Assembly (NCBI GenBank): GCA_002401765.2
Contig: NVTY02000029.1
Location: 2,051 to 36,410, forward strand
Direction: 5' to 3'
Source of the DNA: Thiotrichaceae bacterium
GTDB taxonomy: Bacteria; Pseudomonadota; Gammaproteobacteria; SZUA-140
DNA length: 34,360 nt
In this document: piece after piece, positions 10,001 to 16,375 of the stretch
How the letters are laid out: each line of letters begins with the position of its first letter
How positions within the stretch are numbered: the first letter of the stretch is position 1
The notes under the pieces: generated by a model
The model's database searches: none
What the model was told of the DNA's origin: nothing
Seen by the model: only the letters and a program-made list of their open reading frames with translations
Translations under genes and position numbers: made by a program

Positions 10001-10549
10001 TGCATCTTGCAGCTCTTTTATACAAGCTAAGATATCTGTGGTTGATGGCGAGTCTTTTTGCTCTGCAAGCGCAGCAAGCTTGGCGATAATTGCCCTTCTA
10101 GGCCCGCGCTTTCCTCTTAGAACTTCATCCGCCTTTTTTGCAAGTGAACGAACTAACCGCCTACCTAGTGATTCGGGACTACCCGTTATCAGAATAGTGC
10201 AATAACCTTCACTATCTTTTGTAATGCCTGTGAGCTTATTGCGTAGTCCCACTTGATCATGTTGTTTCAGTGTCGCTCTAGCCGATTGAGTGGCTTCCGC
10301 TGAGGTGGGGCCTAACAGGTGCGCCAGGAAAACTGCAAATGAAGATTTTCCTGAGCCATACGGCCCAACAAGAGACCAGGCCCGAGGGCTTTCATCCGCC
10401 TTTAATGCCTCGGCCATTCGCTCAAGTGTACGCAATGCTCGGGAGGTCGGAATGTAGGCCTCAACGACGGCTTGTGAACCTGCATCACGCTCTAAATTAA
10501 TTGAACGGGTGTAGTGGGTGTTAACGCTTACTTTATCAACGAGGTTCAC
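7025..10549 (-). CDS. sspC: SspC-like large P-loop ATPase
   Basis: The 1174-residue ATPase has a Walker A GPYGSGKSS at 62-70 and a Walker B LLIVIDE at 192-198. The length matches the large P-loop proteins found with DUF4007 and PAPS-reductase genes (SspC), and it recalls the BrxC/PglY group. In Ssp systems SspC is needed for single-strand phosphorothioation and is thought to power or remodel the SspB-SspD assembly. The start is GTG and overlaps the SspB stop as GTGA; its own stop overlaps the SspD start as ATGA. The three core genes are thus tightly coupled. The rest of the protein (about 250-1174) has no motif I can name. Alternative: a BREX-like ATPase used in the same context. Confidence 0.8.
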   Translation of the reverse strand: MNLVDKVSVNTHYTRSINLERDAGSQAVVEAYIPTSRALRTLERMAEALKADESPRAWSLVGPYGSGKSSFAVFLAHLLGPTSAEATQSARATLKQHDQVGLRNKLTGITKDSEGYCTILITGSPESLGRRLVRSLAKKADEVLRGKRGPRRAIIAKLAALAEQKDSPSTTDILACIKELQDALAATNYSGLLIVIDELGKFLEYEARHYGANDIFLLQSLAEHALAPHEATLAMVVMLHQAFEQYARGLGESLKNEWAKVQGRFENIPFLESSEQTLRVVAAAIEHDFSRAESSKIKKEAKQIAKHFSEAQALPSAMGIKVASDLFEACYPLHPISAFILPLLCQKVAQNERTLFSYLGSKETHGFQDALTRCGKVGDWIYPWEIYEYFILNQPAALSDHFTHRRWAEVVTATERLGDASEDEVKLLKTIGLLNIIGAQGHFKASNELIALSLPAGRPIDKAIKSLTKKSVIQYRKFSSEYRVWQGSDFDLEGLVREEASKLGAFNLAEQLNSRHSLLPIVARRYTIDSGTLRYFVPVFSDASSYEKLEVKSHDARIIIYLAESRDDEALFTDNVVNRFSTLDIVVLCRNGDQLREILAESLALEEIQRSAQALHTDPVAQREFADRYAAATAKEEEQIAYLIEEPKIGQWFYRTKHLEISNKRELQEELSSVLKKVYYLSPQIFNELINRDKPSSQANAAKNKLVMAMLNNEAEEDLGFDKTKFPPEKAIYRALLKKSNLHVLGEHGEWKIKGPGSNKGDDICNFRGVWKRIDDFLDTTEKSPRSLIELNRELLAPPYGIKEGVLPILYVAVIVANQHELAIYENRIFKPRFTPEMVEHFMKRPDEFTFQRFRIAGLNSSIFKEYSKALFKNGKTKDLLGVAKPIANFMSSLPEYTQKTARGLSKQSQVVRDAFKLSKSPVTLLVEEVPKALGFELKGEGRDAAAVAGLSQALTETLRELKYCFPELKEEMCQLCAQALHFDKEISLTELRRLAYGRYSGFEEYTIDRDGLRAFILRLIEREKSDEVWFDSILTFLGHKSIGKWRDTERDAAEYRLTEYSRKLNDLDRLRVHYQQVSNKADADFDVYLLRSVKKGAPDHDAVVVVDPKRRKYIENTKKIITDNLNDLSEQGQELGLAALAEVVDEFLANYRESGKQQSSTTKLLSKAVKEAK

Positions 10550-11472
10550 GCTGCATTCTCCAGCAACTGGCCTTGATAGTGAAATTCTAAAAAGTCTGCG
10601 GGATCGACCTCTTCCAACAAATAGAGCTGATGGATACCCGCCGTTTCACGCATCTCAAAAATACCTGGCTTTTGGTGGATCAATTTTTCTAGCTTGGTAA
10701 TCATTGCATTTTCCGTTAAACGGAATACTGCCCCCGGTGCAGGGTAGCCACCTTTGGCATACATCAAATTTTCAATCGGGAGCTCTGTGACCCCCATGGC
10801 CTCAAATAACTGTGCAACCGCAAAACCAAAAATGCCAATTGGCAGCGCTTCACGCTCAAGTACGCGTGAGTAGTATGTGCGCCCACCGGGTGCCTGGGTA
10901 ATTAACCCTAGCAGCGATAACGGTGAGTCCAATGCCTCTTCGACGGGGGTGCGTGTATTGCCCTTTGAGCGCGCATACATGCGCAGCACAATGGCCGAAT
11001 CTTGCTTTACGGTGGTTGCAGAAAACTTGCTCTGAATATTTTGCTTGGCAAAATCGAGAAGCGCTACGGCCGCTTCTTGTGAAGTGAACTCAGGTTTGTG
11101 GAATTTGTTAAAAAACCAATACCAGCCAGTGGCTAGCTCAGGATTTGAGGCAATCAACCAGTGGACCAACCAAATGGTTGCTTCGTCCTCCAGGTAGCGA
11201 TCAAACCCATCTTCACCAAATATCGCATCACCCAGGGGTGTTGTTTTAAAACCCGGCTGGGCAGGCTCGATCAATTGAGCCGCTTGTAGCCAGTAGCGAA
11301 TGGCGTTGACCATATTTTTACCAACACCCAGCACAACCGTTGCATCTTCATCAGAAAATATTGAGCCGTCTTTTGAGTCTGTGACCGCTTGGTAACCCTT
11401 GGTCAGCCAGCTATACCGAAGCGCAAAGGTTTCATGGCGGCCAAAGGCGGCTTTAGTCGGATTAAATAACAT
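10546..11472 (-). CDS. sspB: SspB-like DUF4007 protein (nicking subunit of phosphorothioation)
   Basis: The 308-residue protein is a clear DUF4007 member: FGRHETFALRYSWL at 10-23 and a DATVVLGVGKNMVNAIRYW segment at 43-61 are its family signature. In the characterised SspABCD system the DUF4007 protein SspB is a nicking endonuclease that opens the strand to be sulfurated. Here it is the first large gene of the operon, followed by sspC with a GTGA overlap. A good AAGGA lies about 7 nt before the ATG, in the short gap after the 47-codon ORF. The function is transferred from the family. PT specificity, for example the CCA core of other Ssp systems, cannot be read from the sequence. Confidence 0.83.
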   Translation of the reverse strand: MLFNPTKAAFGRHETFALRYSWLTKGYQAVTDSKDGSIFSDEDATVVLGVGKNMVNAIRYWLQAAQLIEPAQPGFKTTPLGDAIFGEDGFDRYLEDEATIWLVHWLIASNPELATGWYWFFNKFHKPEFTSQEAAVALLDFAKQNIQSKFSATTVKQDSAIVLRMYARSKGNTRTPVEEALDSPLSLLGLITQAPGGRTYYSRVLEREALPIGIFGFAVAQLFEAMGVTELPIENLMYAKGGYPAPGAVFRLTENAMITKLEKLIHQKPGIFEMRETAGIHQLYLLEEVDPADFLEFHYQGQLLENAA

Positions 11473-11484
11473 CAGTGCGTCCTT

Positions 11485-11628
11485 TTATCGAGTTCCTGAG
11501 ATGAAAATAGGGGTAGCGTAAGAAGAATCACCACGCCCCTCAAGAAACAGCCCCACATTATCGATAAACCACTGCTTCACTTTAGAGTCAATTTCGACGA
11601 CCATTCGCCCACTCGTACCTTTAACCAT
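11485..11628 (-). CDS. Small 47-residue ORF heading the ssp operon
   Basis: The ATG at 11628 is preceded by GAGGG about 9 nt upstream, and the ORF ends in TAA at 11485-11487, 12 nt before the sspB ATG. The product begins MVKGTSGRMVVEIDSKVK and has no membrane segment or motif I recognise. Its place, strand, spacing and ribosome site fit a leader or small accessory protein that is translated just before sspB. It could also be a chance ORF in the 5' untranslated region. I give no function. Confidence 0.45.
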   Translation of the reverse strand: MVKGTSGRMVVEIDSKVKQWFIDNVGLFLEGRGDSSYATPIFISGTR

Positions 11629-11639
11629 ACATTCAACCC

Positions 11640-12102
11640 TCGCAACGATCTACCTGTTATTTAGCAGAGAGTATCTTACATAATGGCACGCCAGATAACA
11701 AAACAATATCACAGAGCAATCAACAGGTTATAACCCCGTCAACATGAGGTCTACGCTGTTTTTCTCATGGCTTTCAGCGCGTTACTTAAAGAGATCATTT
11801 AGTACCGCTTCGATCTACTCTCTAAAACACTTATCTTCAAGGAGCCTTGAAAATATCGCGGCCTTTCCCATCAAGCCAGCGCGAGATCAGCATGGCACCT
11901 CCTTAACACAAGCTCAAGTAAGTGCCATGCCGCCCCACCGTTACGAGATTGTACGGTCGAAGAAAAATTAGTGCTTGAGATAGGGGGGGGGGGTAATTGC
12001 ATTAAGATATTTTTAATACAAATGACACCTGACAAAGGTGCGACTTAGTCAAATACTACGCTCAACGCACAAGATAGCGATAACAAACAAAATTGCAGGC
12101 AT
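11640..12102. other. Upstream region of the ssp operon; no large gene
   Basis: This 460-base stretch separates the operon from the tRNA terminator and must hold the ssp promoter on the minus strand. It contains an 18-codon minus-strand ORF (11837-11893) behind a perfect AAGGAGG, and a run of 11 G at 11983-11993. A possible but weak promoter near 11680-11720 (TTGATT, 17 nt, TGTTAT) is not strong enough to list. A 75-codon plus-strand ORF at 11744-11971 has no family look and is probably not a gene. Confidence 0.4.
11837..11893 (-). CDS. 18-codon mini-ORF with a perfect Shine-Dalgarno
   Basis: TAAGGAGGTGCCATG gives near-ideal initiation, then 18 codons (MLISRWLDGKGRDIFKAP) to TGA. It may be the preserved start of a deleted gene, or an upstream ORF in the leader of the ssp operon. 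There is no functional claim. Confidence 0.25.
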   Translation of the reverse strand: MLISRWLDGKGRDIFKAP

Positions 12103-12137
12103 AAAAAAACCCTCGGCACTTACGTACCGAGGGTTTT
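12103..12137 (-). terminator. Intrinsic terminator of the gltX-tRNA transcript
   Basis: Read on the minus strand, CCCTCGG (rc of 12127-12133) pairs with CCGAGGG (rc of 12110-12116), with 10 nt between. The stem is extended by flanking A/T pairs and followed by a run of seven T. It lies directly after tRNA-Glu and marks the border between the housekeeping cluster and the ssp island. Confidence 0.85.
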
Positions 12138-12142
12138 GGATA

Positions 12143-12219
12143 TGGCGTCCCCAAGGGGATTCGAACCCCTGTTACCGCCGTGAAAGGGCGGTGTCCTAGG
12201 CCGTCTAGACGATGGGGAC
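12143..12219 (-). tRNA. tRNA-Glu (anticodon TTC)
   Basis: The minus strand gives GTCCCC at the 5' end pairing with GGGGAC before GCCA. The anticodon loop is CCTTTCACG with TTC inside a CCGCC/GGCGG stem, and the T loop is GGTTCGAATCC. CCA is encoded. It closely matches enterobacterial tRNA-Glu, with one extra base in the D loop. It is the second tRNA of the pair and the gene nearest the defence island. Confidence 0.96.
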
Positions 12220-12256
12220 TAGGTTTTATTGCGCCGCTTTTTCGAGTTTCAGAATC

Positions 12257-12332
12257 TGGTGGAGCTAGGCGGGATCGAACCGCCGACCTCTACACTGCCA
12301 GTGTAGCGCTCTCCCAGCTGAGCTATAGCCCC
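12257..12332 (-). tRNA. tRNA-Ala (anticodon GGC)
   Basis: The minus strand begins GGGGCTATAGCTCAGC and ends TAGCTCCACCA with encoded CCA. The anticodon arm is CTACACT-GGC-AGTGTAG, a fully paired stem. It lies 37 nt upstream of tRNA-Glu and 52 nt downstream of gltX, and is probably on the same transcript. Confidence 0.96.
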
Positions 12333-12384
12333 TCAAAAGCGAAGGCGAACTTTACGATATTAACCCCACTGCTGTCAACAAAAA

Positions 12385-13806
12385 CTATGCCGCAGATGCT
12401 ATTTCTTCAATCATTTTTAACGCATGATCAAGACGTTGCAACACTCGCTCGCGCCCTATCAGGAATAACGTCTTATCAATTGAAGGTGAAACAGTACCGC
12501 CTGTGACCGCGACACGCAACGGCTGGGCTAGCTTCCCGAGTTTTAGCTCCTGCGCCTCAGCGGTCGCCTTCACTGCGCCGTGGGTGCTCTCTGGCGTCCA
12601 CTCAGCAAGGGCTGCCAGATTATCACGCAATGCACTTAATCCAGCCCGAATGGCAGGCTTCAGCTGCTTGGCCACCGCCTTCTCATCATAGACCTCAATA
12701 TCTTTATAGAAATAGACACTCGTCTCGGCCATTTCAACCAAGGTCTTGCAACGCTCTTGTTGAACCTTCACCAGCTCAATCAGGTCTGGGCCGTCATTGA
12801 TAGCGGGATCAATATTGAGATTACCCAAATGCCAGCTCAGGTGGTGCGCGATATGCTCTGGTGAACTCTCTTTGATATAGTGCTGGTTAAGCCATAATAA
12901 TTTACTGGTATTAAAGGCAGATGCGGAGCTGTTGATGTCTTCCACATCAAACAAATTGACCATTTCATCGATACTAAAGATCTCCTGATCGCCATGAGAC
13001 CAGCCGAGGCGCACCAGGTAGTTCAACAGCGCCTCTGGCAGGTAACCCTCTTCACGATACTGCATCACACTCACCGCGCCATGACGCTTGGAGAGACGCT
13101 TGCCGTCGTCACCGAGGATCATCGGCACATGCGCATAGAGCGGCGCTTTACCACCTAACGCTGCGAGAATATTCAGCTGACGCGGGGTATTATTGAGGTG
13201 ATCATCACCACGAATCACGTGGCTCATCTCCATATCGAGATCATCCACCACCACGGTTAGATTATAGGTGGGGCTGCCATCAGAGCGCGCGATGATCAGG
13301 TCGTCGAGTTCACTATTGTTAAATACCACGCGGCCGCGCACCAGATCTTTCACTGTCACCGAGCCTTCTGCCGGATTGCGAAAACGCACGACCGGGCTAC
13401 CACTCTCAGCGGGCGGCACCTTTAGATTGCGACAGCGGCCGTCATAACGTGGCTTCTGTTTATTCGCCATCTGGTCGGCACGCAAGGTTTCCAGCCGGTC
13501 CTTAGAGCAGTAGCAATAGTAGGCCTTGTTTTCATCGAGCAGTTTATGGATCACTTCCTGGTAACGGTCCATGCGCTCGGTTTGGCGGAATGGGCCTTCA
13601 TCATATTCCAGCCCCAACCAAGTCATCCCTTCAAGGATGGCATTAACAGATTCAGCAGTGGAACGCTCAAGATCCGTATCCTCGATACGCAAAATAAATT
13701 TACCACCATGCTTGCGTGCATATAACCAGGAATAAAGCGCGGTGCGCGCCCCGCCAACATGTAGATAACCTGTGGGGCTGGGGGCAAAACGTGTACGTGT
13801 AGTCAT
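12385..13806 (-). CDS. gltX: Glutamyl-tRNA synthetase
   Basis: GltX charges tRNA-Glu with glutamate using ATP in the cytosol. The class I signatures are present: [13 protein letters not shown] (residues 7-19) with HVGG as the HIGH element, and KRLSKRHG near 236-243 as the KMSKS loop. A CxC...YC zinc-type motif ([11 protein letters not shown]) is present in the first third. I start at ATG 13806 ([13 protein letters not shown]) because this matches the family N-terminus and GGAG lies just upstream; a further in-frame ATG at 13824 would add six residues. The length of 473 matches the family. Downstream on the same strand are tRNA-Ala and tRNA-Glu, so the enzyme and its own substrate tRNA probably share a transcript. 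Confidence 0.96.
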   Translation of the reverse strand: MTTRTRFAPSPTGYLHVGGARTALYSWLYARKHGGKFILRIEDTDLERSTAESVNAILEGMTWLGLEYDEGPFRQTERMDRYQEVIHKLLDENKAYYCYCSKDRLETLRADQMANKQKPRYDGRCRNLKVPPAESGSPVVRFRNPAEGSVTVKDLVRGRVVFNNSELDDLIIARSDGSPTYNLTVVVDDLDMEMSHVIRGDDHLNNTPRQLNILAALGGKAPLYAHVPMILGDDGKRLSKRHGAVSVMQYREEGYLPEALLNYLVRLGWSHGDQEIFSIDEMVNLFDVEDINSSASAFNTSKLLWLNQHYIKESSPEHIAHHLSWHLGNLNIDPAINDGPDLIELVKVQQERCKTLVEMAETSVYFYKDIEVYDEKAVAKQLKPAIRAGLSALRDNLAALAEWTPESTHGAVKATAEAQELKLGKLAQPLRVAVTGGTVSPSIDKTLFLIGRERVLQRLDHALKMIEEIASAA

Positions 13807-14045
13807 AATCTCCAAGTGAAACATTCAAACCAGACGGGCATTTTAACAGTATCAGGGGAAAAGTCAGATAATTCAATGCAAAATAAAATAGAGGGTAATA
13901 AAAAAACTGAAAGCCCAATATCAACAGCCAACTCTATTTATACTCGAACCTAAATTGTCCCTGATTTTTTCTTTATTAGCCAATAAGTTGGCTTCAAACC
14001 AGGTAAGCGGAAAGTAACATTCGACATTCCATAAAAACAGCCCGG

Positions 14046-14297
14046 ATGCCACACAATGGAATCCGAGAGAGCATTGTCGATGCCAGCGTGATTGAAGCCA
14101 ATCAATGTCAGCCCAGCAAGCTAAAAGATGGCAATACCACTCAAGGCCCAGACGCTACGCGGAATGTTAAAGCGGGTTCTGACGGGAAACAAAAAAGTAC
14201 ATACGGTTGCAAAGCGCATATCAATGTTGATGAAGATGGATTCATAAAGGCCACGGACTACCGCGCACCTCTATTAATGCTGAGCATGGCAGATTGA
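14046..14297 (+). pseudogene. Transposase fragment (IS5-like, DDE type)
   Basis: The frame contains SIVDASVIEANQ and GSDGKQKSTYGCKAHINVDE, the middle part of IS5-group transposases (IVDATVIEA...STYGFKAHINVDEDGFIKA). The N-terminus is missing, and the match stops after FIKATDY, where the frame drifts into unrelated codons. No terminal inverted repeats are visible around it. It is a remnant of an old insertion between gltX and the bat operon. Confidence 0.75.
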
Positions 14298-14641
14298 ATG
14301 CCCAATGCGTTACATCAAGGCCTCAATAGCAGGTAATACCCAAGAGGCACATCGTCACAACATAACATTGCTACGGGCGAGGATTTTAATCCCCTGAGAC
14401 CTTTGTACTAGAAATAGGTAACGACTCAGCGAGTAGTCAAAATTGCTCGTCACTGCTCAGATTGCCACTGAAATTTGTCAGTTTTTTATGCCCTTTGGGT
14501 GCAAGGCAAAAATATGAGCTTATGGGTACCCCGCTTCAATCTCGAGGACAAGTGTAAATAATCATTTGGTCCAGGTGCCCCTTGAGGGTAAACGCAGCAA
14601 TGGCCATCCGCACACGGACTCATCGGTACCCCCCACATAAA
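14298..14641. other. Intergenic region downstream of batD
   Basis: No gene is seen. It contains one copy of a dispersed repeat (14417-14465). No clear terminator for the bat operon is visible. Confidence 0.4.
14417..14465. repeat. Dispersed REP-like repeat, copy 1
   Basis: The core ACTCAGCGAGTAGTCAAAAT, then eight variable bases and CTGCTCAGA, is shared in inverted orientation with 21881-21954. The two copies lie in different intergenic regions, as REP-type elements do. This copy has lost the outer arm of the hairpin. Confidence 0.6.
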
Positions 14642-16375
14642 TCAAGGATACATTGGCGCAAGTATTGGCTCGACTACCGCAGGTGAACGCTCATGCTGTG
14701 ACAGTGCCTGCTCAAACTGCTGCCACAACTTAGCACCTTTCCAACAACCACCCGCGTCAGCAAAACCACGCCGACCATAAAGCTGACTATTAAGGTGCAT
14801 TATCTCATCTCCAAATGGCTCATCAACCCGCGCCGTGATCTCTGCTAACGATTTAGGCGAATCATCTAACCAGCGAACGTTAGCCCAAACTAACAGTACT
14901 TCTTTTGCGGCAGGCGCATCATGCTCAAGGCAAGCACGCCGCATCGTTTTTTTAACCGCGCGAACATCCAGCACAACACCGCGGCTTTCATCCTGCGAGC
15001 CCCGCTTAACCTTGCGACGCGTCATCCACCACGCCATTGCCGTTAACAGCCAGCCAAGCCCCAGCAAGCCACTCACAATAAACCGAGGACTCTCTTGCTG
15101 CGAGACAACAGATGGTGGTGTAGCGCCCTGCGCAGCCACTTCTGCCGTAGCCGGTGACGAAACAGATACAACATCGCTTACCGGAGCCGCAGAGACGTTC
15201 AATATCCGAGCAGGCAAGCTCGCCACTTCACGCCGACCACTGCGGCTATTCCACCACACCACCTCGACTGCCGGCAGTTGATATTCTCCCGCTTGTGTTG
15301 GGATCAACGCAATTTTCTCTTGCCGCACACCGATCAACGTATCCTGCTTTTTATCATTGATTAGCCGCGCCTGATCGGGGTACGCCTTTAGCCCGGCGGG
15401 CATCACCGGCGTGATTAGCGGCAACTGTGCGGCGGTCAAGCCATCCGCAATCAATGTCAGCGTCCAGGTGAGTGGTTCACCCGCCGTTAACATTTTTGAC
15501 AGCTCAATGCCCTCAGGCCATGTTTCAATCAACTGCACTTCTCGTGCCGGTAACCACTGCTGGCTATCTTCGGCAGCAGGTACCGCTTTTATATTGAGCG
15601 AGACCTCATCAGATTGCACACGCCGAATCTTTCCGCCTGGCTCAAACACATCAAACATACCTCGTGAACGATTGACCACCTGCCCCTCAAAAGTCAGCGG
15701 CGCAATCGTCAGCGTACCGCTTTGCTGCGGGAAAATAGCATAACTACGCTCGAGAACTACATAACGACGACCATCCCGCGTGGTTTCAAATTCACGATCG
15801 TCACCCAGTTTTTCGATCACCGCATCGACATCGCTAATCACAGGTTCTGACAGGCTGGCATTAGCGACGTTTACTGCACGAAACAGGCGCGCCTTATAAA
15901 TCACCTGCGACTGCACATAAGCCTCATCACTCCCCATCGCCGTCTCAGCACTCACCTCAATAAAAAGCACTGCATTATTGGCCGCGCCCGTCGGCGCTGC
16001 CGGCTCCGTCACGCCAATCACCAGCGGCTGACTGTTATCATCTCCAAAAGGGATTGAGGGCACCACTAAACGCCCACTGCGCTTTGGCATCAACACCAAT
16101 GTCCACTGGCGCGTTTGCGACACGCTACCATTCACGATCTGCATGGTGGTCCCTTGGCTCTGACTCTTAATATCAAATGATTGCTCAAGCGCCTTAAAGT
16201 CTGGGTCATCATCCACTCGTCCATCCGCTTCAAAGACCAGACGGAACGACTCATTCATCGCCACTGGATTACGGTCGCTCCTGGCGGTAATCGTTGTCGC
16301 CCATGATGGCAGGGCTAACAACACCATCACACCACACAGCCACCACCGTACGGTGCTACTTTGATCTTTTACCAT
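14642..16375 (-). CDS. batD: BatD-family protein (oxygen-tolerance operon)
   Basis: This 577-residue protein has an N-terminal signal peptide (hydrophobic stretch ending LPSWA), a long beta-rich periplasmic region (starting TTITARSDRNPVAMNESF, typical of BatD repeats), and one membrane segment near residues 420-445 (GLLGLGWLLTAMAWWM). A basic cytosolic tail of about 125 residues follows. BatD acts with the VWA proteins BatA and BatB in a membrane complex linked to aerotolerance or envelope stress; its biochemistry is not settled. Its ATG overlaps the batBC stop in ATGGTAA, which shows translational coupling. It is the last gene of the operon. Confidence 0.9.
   Translation of the reverse strand: MVKDQSSTVRWWLCGVMVLLALPSWATTITARSDRNPVAMNESFRLVFEADGRVDDDPDFKALEQSFDIKSQSQGTTMQIVNGSVSQTRQWTLVLMPKRSGRLVVPSIPFGDDNSQPLVIGVTEPAAPTGAANNAVLFIEVSAETAMGSDEAYVQSQVIYKARLFRAVNVANASLSEPVISDVDAVIEKLGDDREFETTRDGRRYVVLERSYAIFPQQSGTLTIAPLTFEGQVVNRSRGMFDVFEPGGKIRRVQSDEVSLNIKAVPAAEDSQQWLPAREVQLIETWPEGIELSKMLTAGEPLTWTLTLIADGLTAAQLPLITPVMPAGLKAYPDQARLINDKKQDTLIGVRQEKIALIPTQAGEYQLPAVEVVWWNSRSGRREVASLPARILNVSAAPVSDVVSVSSPATAEVAAQGATPPSVVSQQESPRFIVSGLLGLGWLLTAMAWWMTRRKVKRGSQDESRGVVLDVRAVKKTMRRACLEHDAPAAKEVLLVWANVRWLDDSPKSLAEITARVDEPFGDEIMHLNSQLYGRRGFADAGGCWKGAKLWQQFEQALSQHERSPAVVEPILAPMYP

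Noticed and set aside
11744-11971. 75-codon plus-strand ORF upstream of the ssp operon
   Set aside because: No ribosome site, no family resemblance, and opposite to the mini-ORF with a perfect Shine-Dalgarno.
11640-12219. Attachment site of an integrative element at tRNA-Glu
   Set aside because: The position is typical, but no integrase gene and no second copy of the tRNA 3' end were found in the window.
12180-12506. 108-codon plus-strand ORF across the tRNA genes
   Set aside because: It runs antisense through both tRNA genes and into gltX. Such frames (GARRDRTADLY type) are well-known false calls.
14835-15281. 148-codon plus-strand ORF inside batD
   Set aside because: Shadow of a certain gene in the opposite strand; Ser/Thr/Arg-rich composition typical of antisense frames.
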